Assembly (NCBI GenBank): GCA_030848705.1
Contig: CM061238.1
Location: 57,575,133 to 57,639,132 of the forward strand
Direction: 5' to 3'
Origin: Heracleum sosnowskyi
Lineage: Eukaryota > Streptophyta > Magnoliopsida > Apiales > Apiaceae
DNA: 64,000 nt
Shown: one piece after another, positions 9,556 through 22,322 of the stretch
Numbering within the stretch: position 1 is the stretch's first letter
How the letters are laid out: each line of letters begins with the position of its first letter
Position numbers and translations under genes: made by a program
The notes under the pieces: generated by a model
The model's database searches: none
Told to the model about the DNA's origin: nothing
What the model saw: only the letters and a program-made list of their open reading frames with translations

Positions 9556-9630
9556 CAGTTACAAAAATGACTTAATACAAAATCTACTAAGTGTTTTATA
9601 ATTATCATCAAGAACAACATATTCCTAACA

Positions 9631-12004
9631 TACTTCACTGCATATAAAATGCGTTGTGAATTCACTGAATAAATTAAGTTGGGATTCGAACTAGTGAAGC
9701 AATAACTAGTCCATTTTAAGAAATATTAGCAACTAGCTGAACAAAATTAGCTAGCTTGATTTGTTTAGCACATACCAACTACCTAAGACAATTAACTAGA
9801 TTTTTATCATGACGTTAAAATTTCAACTAGTCAGAACAATTAACTAGTCGTTCATAATGACATACACAAATAGTCAGTTTCAATCTGCTAGTGTAAATCT
9901 CACATCATAGCCACTGAAGAAAATTTTGGGCTAAACATATAACGAGTTTGAAAGAAACAATAAATAAGTTTGGGCTGAACAAGATAAATATAAACTTTGA
10001 ATAGAATGTTCTTGGTACCGAATAATTGATAGCCTCTCATCAAATATTTCTCATCAGTGAAACGGTGCACCCAAAGGGGTCTCCGTACATAGACTTTATC
10101 AAATTCATTAATAGAATTGAATTCAGAATACCAATATCAAATGGATATCCTTTTGATGGTTTAAACATCCGATGTACAAATCTCATCTTATAATAGAAGA
10201 AAATAATTCACGAGGAATCTCTGAACAGTAGATCATCCATGTTTTAACAAATAGTTGAATATTTATGAACTCAACTGAGGAGTCCAAGTATGAAAGAAAG
10301 AATCGAATATCAATAATCATTGAAGAATATTCATCAAACAGTTAAGGAAAGATTAATTGAATATTCCTTGAATTAACAGGATACTTAGAGAAAATTATAT
10401 AAATATTCTTGGAAAATTTAAAGAATGTTAATAACCATTCCTTGAATAAAAGTGGCGTAAAAGCCGAATGAGGTTAGCATCAACTACCTCCTGGTCCCCT
10501 CTCAAGTACAAACGATATACCTCGAGGCATGAATAAAAGACGTGTTTTCCAACCCTTGAGTCAACACAAAGGTTGATAAAGAATAAAAGTGAAAGAACAC
10601 ATAGCAATACGAGTATCAAGTTTATCTTCAAAATATGACACAACGAACCCTTTATGAATCAAAAGTAGAAGCACAGTCAAAAGGTTCAGAACTTGCATTC
10701 ATAGGAATTAAAATATAGATTCGGAAGGCTAGACAAATAATGATTTCCTCTTCTGGTCATCTTGGAGCACGAACAAGGCACTCCGATAAGTAATGGTAAC
10801 TTAAATACGTATACTCCACCTTAAAGGTAATAAGATGAGAAGAAGAAATGAAATGAAATAACCATATCGGTTGTTGGTTACACTCCAAGTTTAAAGTAGG
10901 AAATAAATAGGGTTACCTGACATAGCTATTCAAGGTAACACGGGATATGAACAATTTTAGATTGAGTAATGCACCAGCAAGAAAATACCAAGGCCGGTCA
11001 ATGATCATCTGTAGTTCTAACATCACTGGTACGAGGATGATCCCATCTCCACACCTTCATAACATAGGATACTAACTAAATAGTTCCTCAAAATCATACC
11101 AAACTCACTTAATAAATTGGGGGTTCGTAAACATATATGTCATTCCCCTATAGTTATCCCAAATTTGTGCCTCACATGGTCGAGTCCATATGTCCGAACA
11201 AGATGGAGGCCTACTAGTTACTATGTACGTAGTCTCAAACAAGAGTTGTATCGAAGGAATCCAACTCCAAACACACTGACCTCCTTTCTGATAGGTTCTA
11301 AGATCGTCGTATTGCTCGTTGCAGCCATACGTAACTTCATTATAGTCATGCTATCAATTCCCAATGTTCTTGATTTCTGAGTTGAACCATCGTGGCCTAA
11401 CATACGAAGCATACTCATGATGTCGTCTAGTGCGCTCGTCTTACAATAACGTTCTTGTAATACATACATGCAAAATCTTCCTCGAGGGCAACGAAATCCC
11501 CAATGGTGTATTGGACACTATCTCGGGTGGAATCATTGCTCGTGGGGGATTGAGACCTCATAGACAAAACAACGCCTTCAACTAGTCCAGGTAACTAGTG
11601 ACCTTAATTACGTAAGGAAATTTAAACGCCCTGGGTCTCACATATGTTGCCTCCTTATGGGCAAATTAGGAAGGATTACGAGTAACAAGATTCGTGCTAG
11701 TCAAATCAACCAATGGCATTGGCAATCCTGCCTCTACCTCAACTACTTTTGAGACTCTGCTCCGCGTTCTATAATAATGTCTCTGATAAATCATGTACAA
11801 ATCAAAGCTCTCTCATCGTCATTCTGATGACCTCTAAAAATTCTCTCGGTCCTACTATAAGACCTCAAGTAAACATCTCAATCTTAACTTACTTAGTGGT
11901 TCTATATTTGGTAGCCCAATAACGAACTCTATATGAGCTCCTACATTATTCTCTTACTTAGACATATCTCTTAACACTCTCATCTCTGAGTACTATAACT
12001 TATT
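9631..12004 (-). mobile_element. Internal region of element J, unclassified
   Basis: This is the DNA between the insertion point of copia-A and the primer-binding site of J, so it should be J's leader and start of gag. I see only short frames (up to about 85 codons) and none that I recognise. It is AT-rich with no clear repeats. It may be a decayed or non-autonomous internal region. Confidence 0.45.
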
Positions 12005-12016
12005 TCTCTAATACCA
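12005..12016 (-). other. Primer-binding site of element J
   Basis: Reading minus, TGGTATTAGAGA begins four bases after the LTR end. It differs from the initiator tRNA-Met complement at two positions. Its place identifies 12021-15888 as a 5' LTR on the minus strand. Confidence 0.65.
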
Positions 12017-12020
12017 TTTC

Positions 12021-15000
12021 TGTAACAACCCCAGATCCGGGGTCGGGGATCTAGGTCGTCACCTCACCATCCAATCATATAATACCTGTATTAACTCAAT
12101 GATCCAATCAAAACAACATCATACACCCCAATCTCTTACTCACACAAGTTATAGCCTTAGAAACGATATATAGTAACATTAGTTATTACAAACCAAATGT
12201 ACTATCCAAGATCTCACACTATTAATCTACAAAACCACTACATGTAGTTATTTGAACCTATCCAACTTACTCATAAAATATCCTTCTTGAACTGCATTAT
12301 CTCGAGGGAGTATCTTCCACATTCCTTTCCTCGCAATACGGGACGACTGACTATGGTCTCACTGAAAATATAATTTTTAACAAATCAAGAATGAGCGAAA
12401 GAATGCTCAGCAAGTTAACTAGTTACTAATATAAAGTTCTTCTAACAATATAAAAGTAGTACATAGTTTTCCAATTAAATTATTCATACTTAATATGAAG
12501 TTTAGAATACTACCATATGAACGAGTTTAGTTCGTAATTTAGAAATACACTATAAGTGACTTGGCATGATTTGTAGAAATCAACAAGTACGCAGTTCTAT
12601 ATACTGCGAGATGAACAACCCTAGTTCACAAGTTTTGAAATACTGTTTGTCTTTCATCAATAATTAAACATAATCATTTATAAAAGAACAATCTTTAGTT
12701 CTTATCAACACTATCAGTAACTCAGCACCTTGGCTTTCGTTACAGTGTTAATATCAATTTCCAAATTGGAAGGTTGGGACTTATATAAAAACAAAACATG
12801 ACATGGATTGACGATGATCAGTCGCCACATCCATATCAACCGCGGGTCTTTTCTACTAGTAGAAGGGCAAAAACTCCATCCGTAATTACCCTGGACGAAA
12901 ACTCCATCCGTAATCGTCCTGGATGAGAACTCCATCTGTAATCATCCAGGCGCATTCGACCAATAATTGATGGACCGCCTGGCTAACGGCCTCTTACACT
13001 AAACTCGGGATCGCCCGTCGACGATCTTGCCACCGCCAGAGTCCCCTTGTTTTATTTTCTTTCAAGAATCATTTTGAAATAGAAAAATCGAGTAGTTGAG
13101 GTTCGACCTCAGTCGACCAATACTTACTTGAAAACAACATTATCTGAGAAAAAAATGTGACCGGGGGTTTTCACAAAAAGATCTTGAGCGAGAAGGTACA
13201 CGAGTATAAAAGTTTCGAAACATCTTGGATCGTTTTAAAATAATATTTCAAGTATTTTCGGAAACGTTTAAAGTGTTTGTTAGATATTTTAATAATGTAT
13301 TTAATCCAAGATAAATATTTTTGGAATCTATAAATAAATAATCGTAAGTACATGTACTATCTCCCGAAGAACCTTCGGGTTTACATGGTTATAATACGTC
13401 AAAACAAAATACCGCTCCCCGGTCAACTCTACTTTTTGGACCAACGCGTTCTATCCCTAGAGTCGTCGTCCGAATATTAAATTCAAGATACCATTATTAA
13501 CGAGTTATGCTTTGTCAAAACTTTAACATATAAAGTTCATAATATAAATCGAACAATTACCCTTGATATCAAAACCGAAACCACAACATGATATATCATT
13601 GGTATATGTATTTGAGAAAGTAAACTTGCATAAACATGCTCCATATATATTTTCATAAGTAAAACATAGGATTAGAAAACTTGTCACAATACTCTGATCA
13701 AAAGAGTGTATATTTATTTGAATAAACAAGTATTAAGCATTTGAAAATATACCTACTCTGAACAATAGAGTAAGAGTTAGTTAAACTTGCCTGATGTCCA
13801 AGCTCTAACTGGATGTCATCTCTTCTAGTCCTGGAACCTCTACCAAGACAATACATAATCTTAACTAGTCACTTGATTGAAAATTCACTTATTCTAAGTA
13901 AACTCCATTTTACCCGACTTTCACTCTCTCGGGTCCACTTAACTTACGATCTTCTATACCGTTTACTCATCATTTCTAATCTCGTTCTTCACACCAATAC
14001 GTTATCTTAATAATCTTGACAAGTTTCGTGTTTTAGTCGACTCGATGTTACCCTTTTAACTTAGCCAAAACGGATGGTCAAAGTAGTACCTCTAGAGTTA
14101 ACTTTCCATACAATCATTATTCCGCAACTCACACTCTAACACTTTTAGTAAATCAGAAAATTAATAATTAAATACGAAACCACTTCAAGGAGCTTCTTCA
14201 GTATTGGTAATATTTATCAAAAATATCTTGATTTGAAAACATGAGTCAAAATAGGTGAAATACATTTTAAAAGCCGAGTCAACTACGGAGTTTTACTATT
14301 CGTGCTCATTTCACGAAAATGCTCATAACTCATTAACCGTTGACTCTATTGACACACCGTTTTCGCGTGCACGATCTAGAGAATGCCTAGAACAAAATAT
14401 TTCAAAATGTATTTCTGGTCAAGGAGGTGAAATTCCCGAATGCTCTGTTTAAGGCAGTGGATGTGCAGAAAGTTTGGTCGTCGCGTAGCTTTTACTAAAA
14501 CGTTAATAATTCCTAAACCGTAAATGGTAATAACATGATTCTTTCGCCAACACAAACTAGAAACTGAACTCTATACAACCATAGGCAGTGGTCATTTTTA
14601 ACAGTAAGGGTTCCTCTCGGATGTTCTGCACAAAATAGGCTAACAAAATTTCGTCATTACGACGGCTATAAACTAAAGATTTCCATTTTAAAAACTCAAT
14701 CAAACCAAGCAATCAAACTCACAATCCACCTTATACTCCCTCCACTCAGTCAAATCCTCCAATCCAAGGTCAAAACGAGTTCATAAACATAAACTACAAA
14801 TGAAAATAATCGACAAAGTTTCGGTTAAGCGACTTATACCTCTTAAGTGATTTCCTCGACGATCCATCACTCGATTAACCATCACCATTACAAGGCACGT
14901 CTTTACAATACAAGAACAATATTTTTACTCAAGAATACAGCCCTTAATCTTCAAGAAATCATGGTGGAAGGTGGTGTTGATGATGAAGATGGTGGCTAGG

Positions 15001-15888
15001 AAAGAACGGGTTCAAGGAGAGGTAAACAACGAAATCAAAATCGAGTCATTCCATCAAGAATCAAGCAAGTTATGAAAGTTTTTCTCTCTTCCTTCCTCCC
15101 CAAGGTTGGCCACAGTTTTGTCCTGAAAATGAAGAAGAAATGGATGAAAATAAAGTAGTAATGGATTAGTAGTTGACTTGGTAAAGACTTAGCTTTTCCA
15201 TTTTAATTTAATCCATGCTTATGTCATAATTCAAGCAAAATATCAACCAATGCTTCTCATGGAAGCCTCCACACTTTCAAGCATTCTTATTCTTTATTTC
15301 ATAAGTAATAAAACGTCCAAAGTTGCTCCTTCCAGCGGATTTTCGATTCTTGTTTTCGTTGGCGATTTCCGAGTACGCGATTAGTAACCGTTTATCATTT
15401 CAGAACTTCTGCTGAAATATGGGATCAATCGGAGACTATAAAATTTTACTATTCACCTTGGATTACTATTCATAAATGTTACTATCCATCTTTGTTTTGG
15501 TTCTCTCGGAAGTATCTCAAATATTTTCTAAATTAACGAATAAAACTCTATGCGATTCTCGCCGTAATAGTAACTATTCACTATTCGTCCTAACCATCGA
15601 ATACTTAATTAAAATGGATCGAGCGTGAATCTTGGAATATAAATGGGATTTACATACTCTCATTTGTGTCGTATATACGGCTTCAGAATTTTACGAAATA
15701 TTTCCAAGTTGTGAATTTCTGAAATCCGATTTGATCTGCATACACTCATTTACATAGTAAAACAATAATACAACTTCGAAACTTCAGTTTTCCTACACGT
15801 ATATAGTGTGGTCTGAAAAGTTTTTCTTAAATGGAAAAATTACTATTCATCAAGGGTTTTAATAAGTACAAAAATTGGGGTTATTACA
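12021..15888 (-). mobile_element. 5' LTR of large-LTR element J (3868 bp)
   Basis: Reading minus it starts TGTAATAACCCC at 15888 and ends GGGGTTGTTACA at 12021. The same ends bound K (32239-40527) in the opposite orientation. The two share blocks such as GAATAGTTACTATT and a terminal CCGACCCCGGAT region. The left flank is a primer-binding site and the right flank is copia-F pol, so J inserted into F. Plant LTRs this long with TGTAAT...ACA ends are typical of Ty3/gypsy groups; with no J pol visible that is only a guess. No significant ORF lies inside. Confidence 0.75.
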
Positions 15889-17471
15889 ATCAGGATTGTC
15901 ACTTGAATCAGTATCTGAAGAATTTTGTTCTGATGATTGAGTAGACTCAGAATTAGTAGTTTGTTGTTGCTCACCCTCAACATTTGTACTACTAGTTGTA
16001 TCACTATTATCAGTATCATCAGTATTAGCACCATCAGTATTTGGTGGTTCATCAGGATTTAGAGTATCATCAGGATTTGGTGAGTCATCAGATTTGATGA
16101 CCCATCAGTATCTGATGAATTGTCAGGATCTGATTCATGTTCTTCAGGTTCCTTGGTAGCTTCATTTTCAAAAACCAATCTATCATGTGAGTCTTCATTC
16201 AATCCAATTATCTTCTTATCATCAAAAGATACATGTATTGACTCCATGACAGTCCTTGTTCTCAAATTGAAAACTCTAAAGGCTCTTGAAGCAGAATAGC
16301 CAATGAAAATTCCCTCATCAACCTTTGTTTCAAATTTCCCTAGTTGTTCAGGATGAGTTCTGAGAACAAAACACTTGCAGCCAAACACATGCAGATGCTT
16401 CAAACTAGGTTTCTTCTCCTTGAGAATTTGATATGGAGTTACACCATGTATGTTTATCAATGTGAGATTCTGAGTATAGCATGTTGTATTGACTGCTTCT
16501 GCCCAGAAATATGTAGGAAATTTAGCCTCTTCCAACATAGTTCTGCCAGCTTCAATAAGAGTTCTATTTTTCATTTCTACTACTCCATTTTGCTGGGGTG
16601 TGCCAGGAGCAGAGAATTGTTGAATAATTCCTTTGTATTTGCAGAACTCTTCCATCTTTGAATTCTTGAATTCAGTACCATTATCACTTATCAGGATCTT
16701 GACTTTGTACTTTGTGGTTGTCTCAATCATTCTCACATGATCCAACAGTATTTCAGGAGTTTCATCTTTTCTGTGCAGAAAATACACCTAGGTGAATCTA
16801 GAATATTCATCAACAATTACAAGAGTGTACCTTTTCTTACTGATGGACATAATGTTGACTGGACCAAATAGATCAAGATGCAACATGTGATATCGTTCTC
16901 CAATTGAGGATTCTGATTTACTCTTAAATGATGTCCTTCTTTGTTTGGCCTTTTGACAAGCATCACAGAGTCCATCAGGAGTATACAAAGCTTTAGGTAA
17001 TCCTCTCACTAAATCTTTCTTAACCAACTCATTGATATTGCTGAAGTTGAGATGAGAAAGCTTCTTATGCCAATTCAAACTTTCATCTACTGATGCTTTA
17101 CTGATGAGACAAGTAGGTGAGCCATCAGTATTTGAGAGAATTTTGGCTTCATAAATGTTACTATGCCTGTAGCCAGTGAGTGCAACTTTTCCTGATGTTT
17201 TGCTGACTACTTCACAATGAGTGGAATAGAAGTTGACATGATAACCTATGTCAGTGATTTGACTAATACTCAACAGGTTGTGTTTTAGTCCCTTCACTAT
17301 AGCTACTTTTTCAATGATGACATTGCCAATGATTATATTGCCATATCCCAAAGTTTGTCCAATGTTGCCATCTCCATAAGACACAATTGTGCCAGCTTTT
17401 TCCTCATATTCTGATAACAGGGCTTTGTTTCCAGTCATATGCACAGAACATCCACTATCCATGACTAACAC
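15889..17471 (-). pseudogene. pol: Copia-F protease and integrase (broken and truncated)
   Basis: The upstream frame (17471-16788) opens with MDSGCSVHMTG, the protease site, followed by WHKKLSHL ... CDACQKAK and HLDLFGP. A TAG at about 16788 replaces the Trp of the FTWVYFLH region seen in copia-D. The second frame (16787-16059) continues with SDNGTEFKNS, TPQQNGVVEMKNRTL and the conserved FNLRTRTVMESIHVSFDD. The integrase triad is intact; the Arg after Glu is Met here. The acidic linker, rich in DPD/DTDG units from the family word, passes into another frame near 16055. The sequence stops at the J boundary. Confidence 0.9.
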
Positions 17472-17635
17472 ATTTTTACTTTTTCCGTGTAATCAGAATA
17501 ACAATCCACTAGTTAGAATGTTTAGGAACCCACACTTGTTGGATTCCTTTTCCATGCATTTTATTAAATTTAGCAGCAGAAGACTTTCTGATTTTAGCAG
17601 TCCTGACAGGATTAACTCCATCAGGATTAACTCCA

Positions 17636-19881
17636 TCAGGATTTGCTTTTCACGGTATCGGTATTAACAAAAGCATGCTTCACATTGACATTCTTAGATT
17701 TACCAGAATTTGTACTTTTATTGAATTTAGGTAAAGGATCATAAAAGTTATAGTACAAACTATGGTATTCTTCACAAGTATAAATAGAATACCATTTACT
17801 ACCACAATGAAAACAGGAATTCTGTGGTTTATAAAATACTGATCTATTCCTAACATCAGACCTAGGAACTTCAGTAACTTTCTTTTTACTCTTCCTGCAA
17901 TCAATAGCAAGATTATTAGAGTTTCCACAGTTAAAGCAGCATTTTCTAGGTGCATTTGGGATAAACCTATAGTTATTCTCTCTATTAATCCCAACTTTAC
18001 CATTCCTGTTTCTCTTGACAGTTGGTAGATTTTTTTTACCAATTGCATCACTAACTTTTTCCCTAAGTTGTTTCTGAGACAATAAACCTATATTTTTCTT
18101 TTCAGTTTTCTTGACAGGTTTAGACTTCACATCAGAGACTGAGTTTTCAGAAGTAGATCCCTTTTCAAAAGTATAATTGGGATCATTACCAAATACAAAT
18201 TTAACAGGCTTAATCTTTGATTTGGTCTTGTCTATAACATGTCTATAGGTCATTGGTCTTACTGTCTCATCAATTACAACTTTCTCCTTCAATTTCTTAT
18301 CTTCATCTGACTTATAACCTAGACATTCTTTCCAATTCTTAGAAGTATTAATTTCATAAATTTCCTTCCAGAATCTGTCCAGGTTCTGATTTTCTCTTTA
18401 GCATCCTCAAGTTCCTTTTCAAGGGCAGTGCATTTAATTTTCTTCTCTAAATACATGTGTTTAGCATTATCACATTCTATTTGTACTTTTTGCATATGAG
18501 AAAATTCAGCTTCTAGATGCTCATTTCTTTTTCTAAGTTCAGACATCTCAGATAAGATTCTAGTATTCTCAGCAGTTTGACTTCTAAAGCTAATATGCAA
18601 TGACTTTAGAAAACGTCTTAACTCAGAAGCATTATCAGTATCAAAATCAAAGACAATATTTAGTACCTTATCATCAGGAACAACAGTATCATCAGTATTG
18701 GCCATCAGGGCATAGTTGGCCACCTCAGTATCAGAATCTGAAGATGAGTCCATCCAATCCTTGCTTGAAGTGATGAGTGTTTTAGCCTTCTTGCACTCAC
18801 TTGCAAAGTGCCCCATTCCATTACACTTGTAGCATCTAACCTTTGACTTGTCAAATTTTCCACTTTTGCTGTCCTTCTTGTCATACTTGTCTTTGTCAGC
18901 ATTGAAGGTCTTTTTCTTGAAGTTGCCTTGCCTTCTAGCCTTCCTGAACTTCATCTTTTTGAAGCCTTTGACTATCATAGCAACCATCTCTTCCATGTCT
19001 GAGTCAGAAGAATCATCATCAGTATTGGCATCAAGATTTCCATCAGTATCTGACGATGAGTCATCAGGATCTGACTCAACTATCCTTGAATTTCTTCTAG
19101 AGACCTCCATGGCTTTTCCTTTTGATTTAGTCTGAACTTTCAAGGCAATAGACTTTGCCTTGCTCCTTCTTTTATTCTTCCTTTGTTGAACCTCAATATC
19201 ATAGGTTCTCAGCATCCCATAAACTTCATCAAGAGACACAGTGTTTAGATCATACTGATGTCTAATGATTGATGTTTGTGTATTCCATTCTTCAGGTAAA
19301 GCTCTCAGAAATTTGGTATTAGAATCTTCTGATACATACTCTTTGCCAACTAGAGATAAGTTGTTCAGGAGTGTCAAGAATCTATCATACAGGTCAGTAA
19401 GGCTCTCATCAGGTCTAGCATCAAATTGTTCATACTCTTGAATAAGTAGAGCCCTCCTGTTTTTCTTGACAGAGGCAGATCCGTGGCATTGAGTTTCCAA
19501 AGTGTCCCAAATTTCTTTTGCAGACTTGCATGCAATCACCCTGTTTGACATGACAGCAACAAGACTGTTGTGAAGGATATTATTTATCTTAGCATCCCTG
19601 AGAACATCAACTTTCTCTTCTGGAGTCCAATCTATTTTAACCTTGACTGCGTAGTGTTCAGGTACAATATCTGTTTGTGGAATAAGTCATGTAGGAATAT
19701 ATGGTCCATCACGAATCTTGTCTAAATAGTCAGGATCCATAGCCTCCAGGTACATCAACATCTTTACCTTCCATGTTGGATATTCAGATTTCTTCAGGAT
19801 GGGAATCTTCATACTTTCATACTTTGTCGACATCTTAGATCGTATCTGATTCAAATTTAAATCAGTTTGCTCTGATACCAA
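17636..19881 (-). pseudogene. gag: Copia-F gag (broken)
   Basis: The N-terminal frame starts upstream of a conserved MSTKYESMKIPILKK segment. An in-frame TGA at about 19685 replaces the Lys codon of YIPTK in copia-D. The frame reopens with KEIWDTL, EYEQFDAR, LRALPEEW and a zinc knuckle CYKCNGMGHFASEC. A one-base loss near 18355 (GRKF region) shifts the frame, and 18292-17636 carries two further Cys-rich knuckle-like motifs (CFNCGNSNNLAIDC and CFHCGSKWYSIYTC) in which the His is replaced. Near 17620-17645 a ~16-bp stretch is duplicated in tandem and the last gag codons are out of frame. Gag is divided into capsid, coiled-coil and multi-knuckle parts as in copia-D. Confidence 0.9.
19869..19880 (-). 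other. Primer-binding site of copia-F
   Basis: Reading minus, TGGTATCAGAGC lies two bases from the LTR end and is complementary to initiator tRNA-Met. Confidence 0.9.
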
Positions 19882-19882
19882 T

Positions 19883-20963
19883 TATTGCCCAGTAAATAAC
19901 AATTGTAGAAGGGGGGTTGAATACAATTGTATAAGATTCTCGACTTATTAAAGTATATATCACAAATATGAAAGAATAATAACAGGTTTATTAAATCTGA
20001 TATAAAAATGTTACAAACTCTCTCAAGAAATTCTGATGTTCTTGAGAGCTTCTAGGTTACAAAAATACTCGTGTATGTGATCGATATAAATCGAAACCTA
20101 AACTGTGTTTATATACTACACAGCCAAAAATACTCGTGTATGTGATCGATATAAATCGAAATCTAAACTATGTTTATATACTACACAACTTCTCTATCAA
20201 TTACAAGATAAGTCCTAATCAATTACAAAGATTGAAACCTATCCTAAATTGACAGCTTCATTATTATAAATAAGGAACCGACAAAATAAACTTCCTTATT
20301 TAACTAGACTCCAAATATAACTCTAAGTATGAATCCTGATCAGCTTCCAGTCCTGATGATCAATCCTGATCCCAGTCCTGATGTAGATCCTGATGATAAT
20401 CCTGATACTGACGCTTTGAGCAAATACTGATGACCATGCAATACTGATGACGTCAGCAATCCTGATCAGTTGAGTCTAGATCTTGACGATCAATGAATCC
20501 TGATCTAAAAAATAATAACAGCTTTATTAAATCGGATATAAAACTGTTACAAACTCTCTCAAGACATTATGATGTTCTTGAGAGCTTCTAGGTTACAAAG
20601 ATACTCGTGTATGTGATCGATATAAATCGAAACCTAAACTGTGTTTATATACTACACAGTTTCTCTTTCAATTACATGATAAGTCCTAATCAATTACAAA
20701 GATTGAAACCTATCCTAAATTGATAGCTTCATTACTATAAATAAGGAACCGACAAAATAATCTTCCTTATTGAACTAGACTCCAAATATAATTCTAAGTA
20801 GGAATCCTGATCAGCTTTCAGTCCTGATGATCAATCCCGATCCCAGACCTGATGTACATCCTGATGATAATCCTGATACTGACACTTGAGCAAATACTGA
20901 TGACGTCAGCAATCCTGATCAGTTGAGTCTAGATCCTGACGATCATTGAATCCTGATCTAACA
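19883..20963 (-). mobile_element. 5' LTR of copia-F, enlarged by tandem duplication
   Basis: It corresponds to the 545-bp LTR of copia-D, but the segment starting near 19976 is repeated from 20508 to 20963. The first copy has a further duplication of about 87 bp (two copies of the ACTCGTGTATGTGATCGAT block, near 20070 and 20130). The inner end has mutated from TG to TA. The word CCTGAT recurs about every 15-25 bp near the outer end of each copy. U5 hairpin arms CAATTGTA/TACAATTG are at 19900-19929. Confidence 0.85.
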
Positions 20964-22265
20964 AAGCCCTGTAGCCTTTTCCAGCTACATGCACTCTTCT
21001 TGAGTTGCTTACCCAAACTGGGCTTCTGAGTAGATAAAAGATTTGATCTTTGACAGGATGTCTTCTTGAAGTTACAGAAGTAGATTAACACTTTCTGAGA
21101 GATGTTCCCCCTGATTAGATGTTCCAAACCAAAAACCCTTCAGGAAAGAACATAAGATACCACGGTTGGCTGCTTATTTTCCTCTACAAATGGTTGCCAT
21201 TTCTTATGGAAGATAGTCAGAAATGCACATAGAAGAAACCACCATACTCAGCTTCACCTCTACTTCCACTAGCAAAGATCTTTTCTTCCACTCATCAATT
21301 ACTTGGGAACTGTTATCTAGATGACTGTTAAACTTAACATCCAGGACAGAGTTAAGTCTTCGATCATGGACTAAGTGTTCTTCAAGTAATTTCCCACACA
21401 GATTCCCTTATCTTCTTTAGCTAAGCTTCTATTACTTCCTTGGCTAAGGAAAGTGATAAGAGAAAATTGCTAGCTTCACTTGTTCACACAGTTTGATGAT
21501 TCCTCCTTCAGGTGCTTGTATGATCAAGAAAACATTTTGGCTGCAATAGGTAGCACCAGCCACAACTTTCTTGAGCACAATGAGTTATCCTGATTTTCCA
21601 AGCAAAGTCCCTGCATATATTGTGATTTGTTTCATAAGACCTCTTCACAATGAGTTCTTGAGCTAAATCATTTGAGGAGATTTCATGTGCAGTGGCTGAA
21701 AGAGTTTATCAAACGTATGATTTGTCCCGTTCTTGATAGAGGTCTTATATTGCTTCCCTTAATGGCATGCATCCTTTAACCCATCCTTGGCAAAACTTGG
21801 GGTTCCTCTAATCAAGATTCTTCCATCAGACAGTTTCTTATGCACTGGTTACTGTTGTCCTGATTTTGCCTTATCACAAAGAGGTCAAGGCACAAAATCC
21901 TCTAAGGTCCTCCAAGGCAGAATTTAAATCAGCTGCATACACTTTTCTATTAAGTGTCCAGTGTTTACCACTTCATTGTCTTTTTATCGATAGACAATGC
22001 AGGCTGCAAATACAAAGTTTCCTTTGTCACATGCTTGATTGATTCACAGCAAGTTATGCTTATATCTATCAACTAGTGCTTAAACCCTAACTGATGATAT
22101 TGTTTGCCAAAGTCATGCTTCATTACTTAATCATGACTACAAATATCATCTCTACATACCAGTAGAGGGGCTACTTTCCTCTGAGCATTCAGTGAGCAGG
22201 ATAGAAACTCTAGTAGGAATCTATAGCTTCCATATCTTCCTCCTGCACACTTTCAAAACCTAATC
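20964..22265 (-). pseudogene. pol: Copia-E pol remnant (protease to integrase C-terminus)
   Basis: No long frame survives, but ordered fragments are readable in the minus direction. After a CAG acceptor-like site at about 22245 come LVDRYKHNLL near 22060-22030, matching the conserved LVDGLKHNLLSIS of copia-A, RGTPSFAKDG near 21800, matching the pre-integrase RGIPQVEFSKDG, and AGKGYR next to 20964. The rest is too decayed to align by eye. Confidence 0.65.
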
Positions 22266-22322
22266 AAGCAGGCTTAGGTACCCAAGTTTCCTTGAGCTTT
22301 GGCTTTTTAGCTTTTATGATTG

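Larger units (their letters stand above)
1..9630 (-). mobile_element. Copia-A, Sirevirus-like LTR retrotransposon (3' end off the window)
   Basis: Order in the minus direction is 5' LTR (8614-9630), primer-binding site, gag, protease-integrase-RT-RNase H, a noncoding spacer, then a long extra ORF that is still open at base 1. The 3' LTR lies outside the window. Gag and pol carry frameshifts, a nonsense codon and a small deletion, so this copy cannot make its own Gag-Pol, while the extra ORF is unbroken. The right flank (9631 onward) belongs to element J, so A inserted into J. The lineage call rests on the extra ORF downstream of pol and on gag architecture and is an inference. Confidence 0.88.
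8614..9630 (-). mobile_element. 5' LTR of copia-A (1017 bp)
   Basis: Bounded by TGTTAG... at 9630 and ...TTAACA at 8614, read minus. Upstream of the TATA box lie eight exact copies of the family word CGTTGA/TCAACG. Near its 3' end is a G6/C6-loop hairpin (8638-8665). It is the same family as the plus-strand LTR of copia-B. The flanking TACTT at 9631-9635 would be one half of the target duplication; the partner lies outside the window. Confidence 0.92.
15889..20963 (-). mobile_element. Copia-F, degenerate Sirevirus-like element truncated by J
   Basis: The LTR, primer-binding site, gag and first half of pol are present in minus order. The right flank is the degenerate pol of copia-E, so F inserted into E. 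It is the same family as copia-D, with near-identical gag and pol and the same ATCAGGATT word. The part after the integrase linker, including RT and any aORF, is displaced by the J insertion. Confidence 0.85.

Noticed and set aside
11117..11922. Short plus- and minus-strand frames in the J internal region
   Set aside because: No recognisable domain, and overlapping frames on both strands of similar length.
12016..15893. Treating 12021-15888 as a complete insertion or solo LTR
   Set aside because: The flanking pentamers ATTTC and ATCAG do not match, and a primer-binding site lies at the left end, so it is a 5' LTR with its partner outside.
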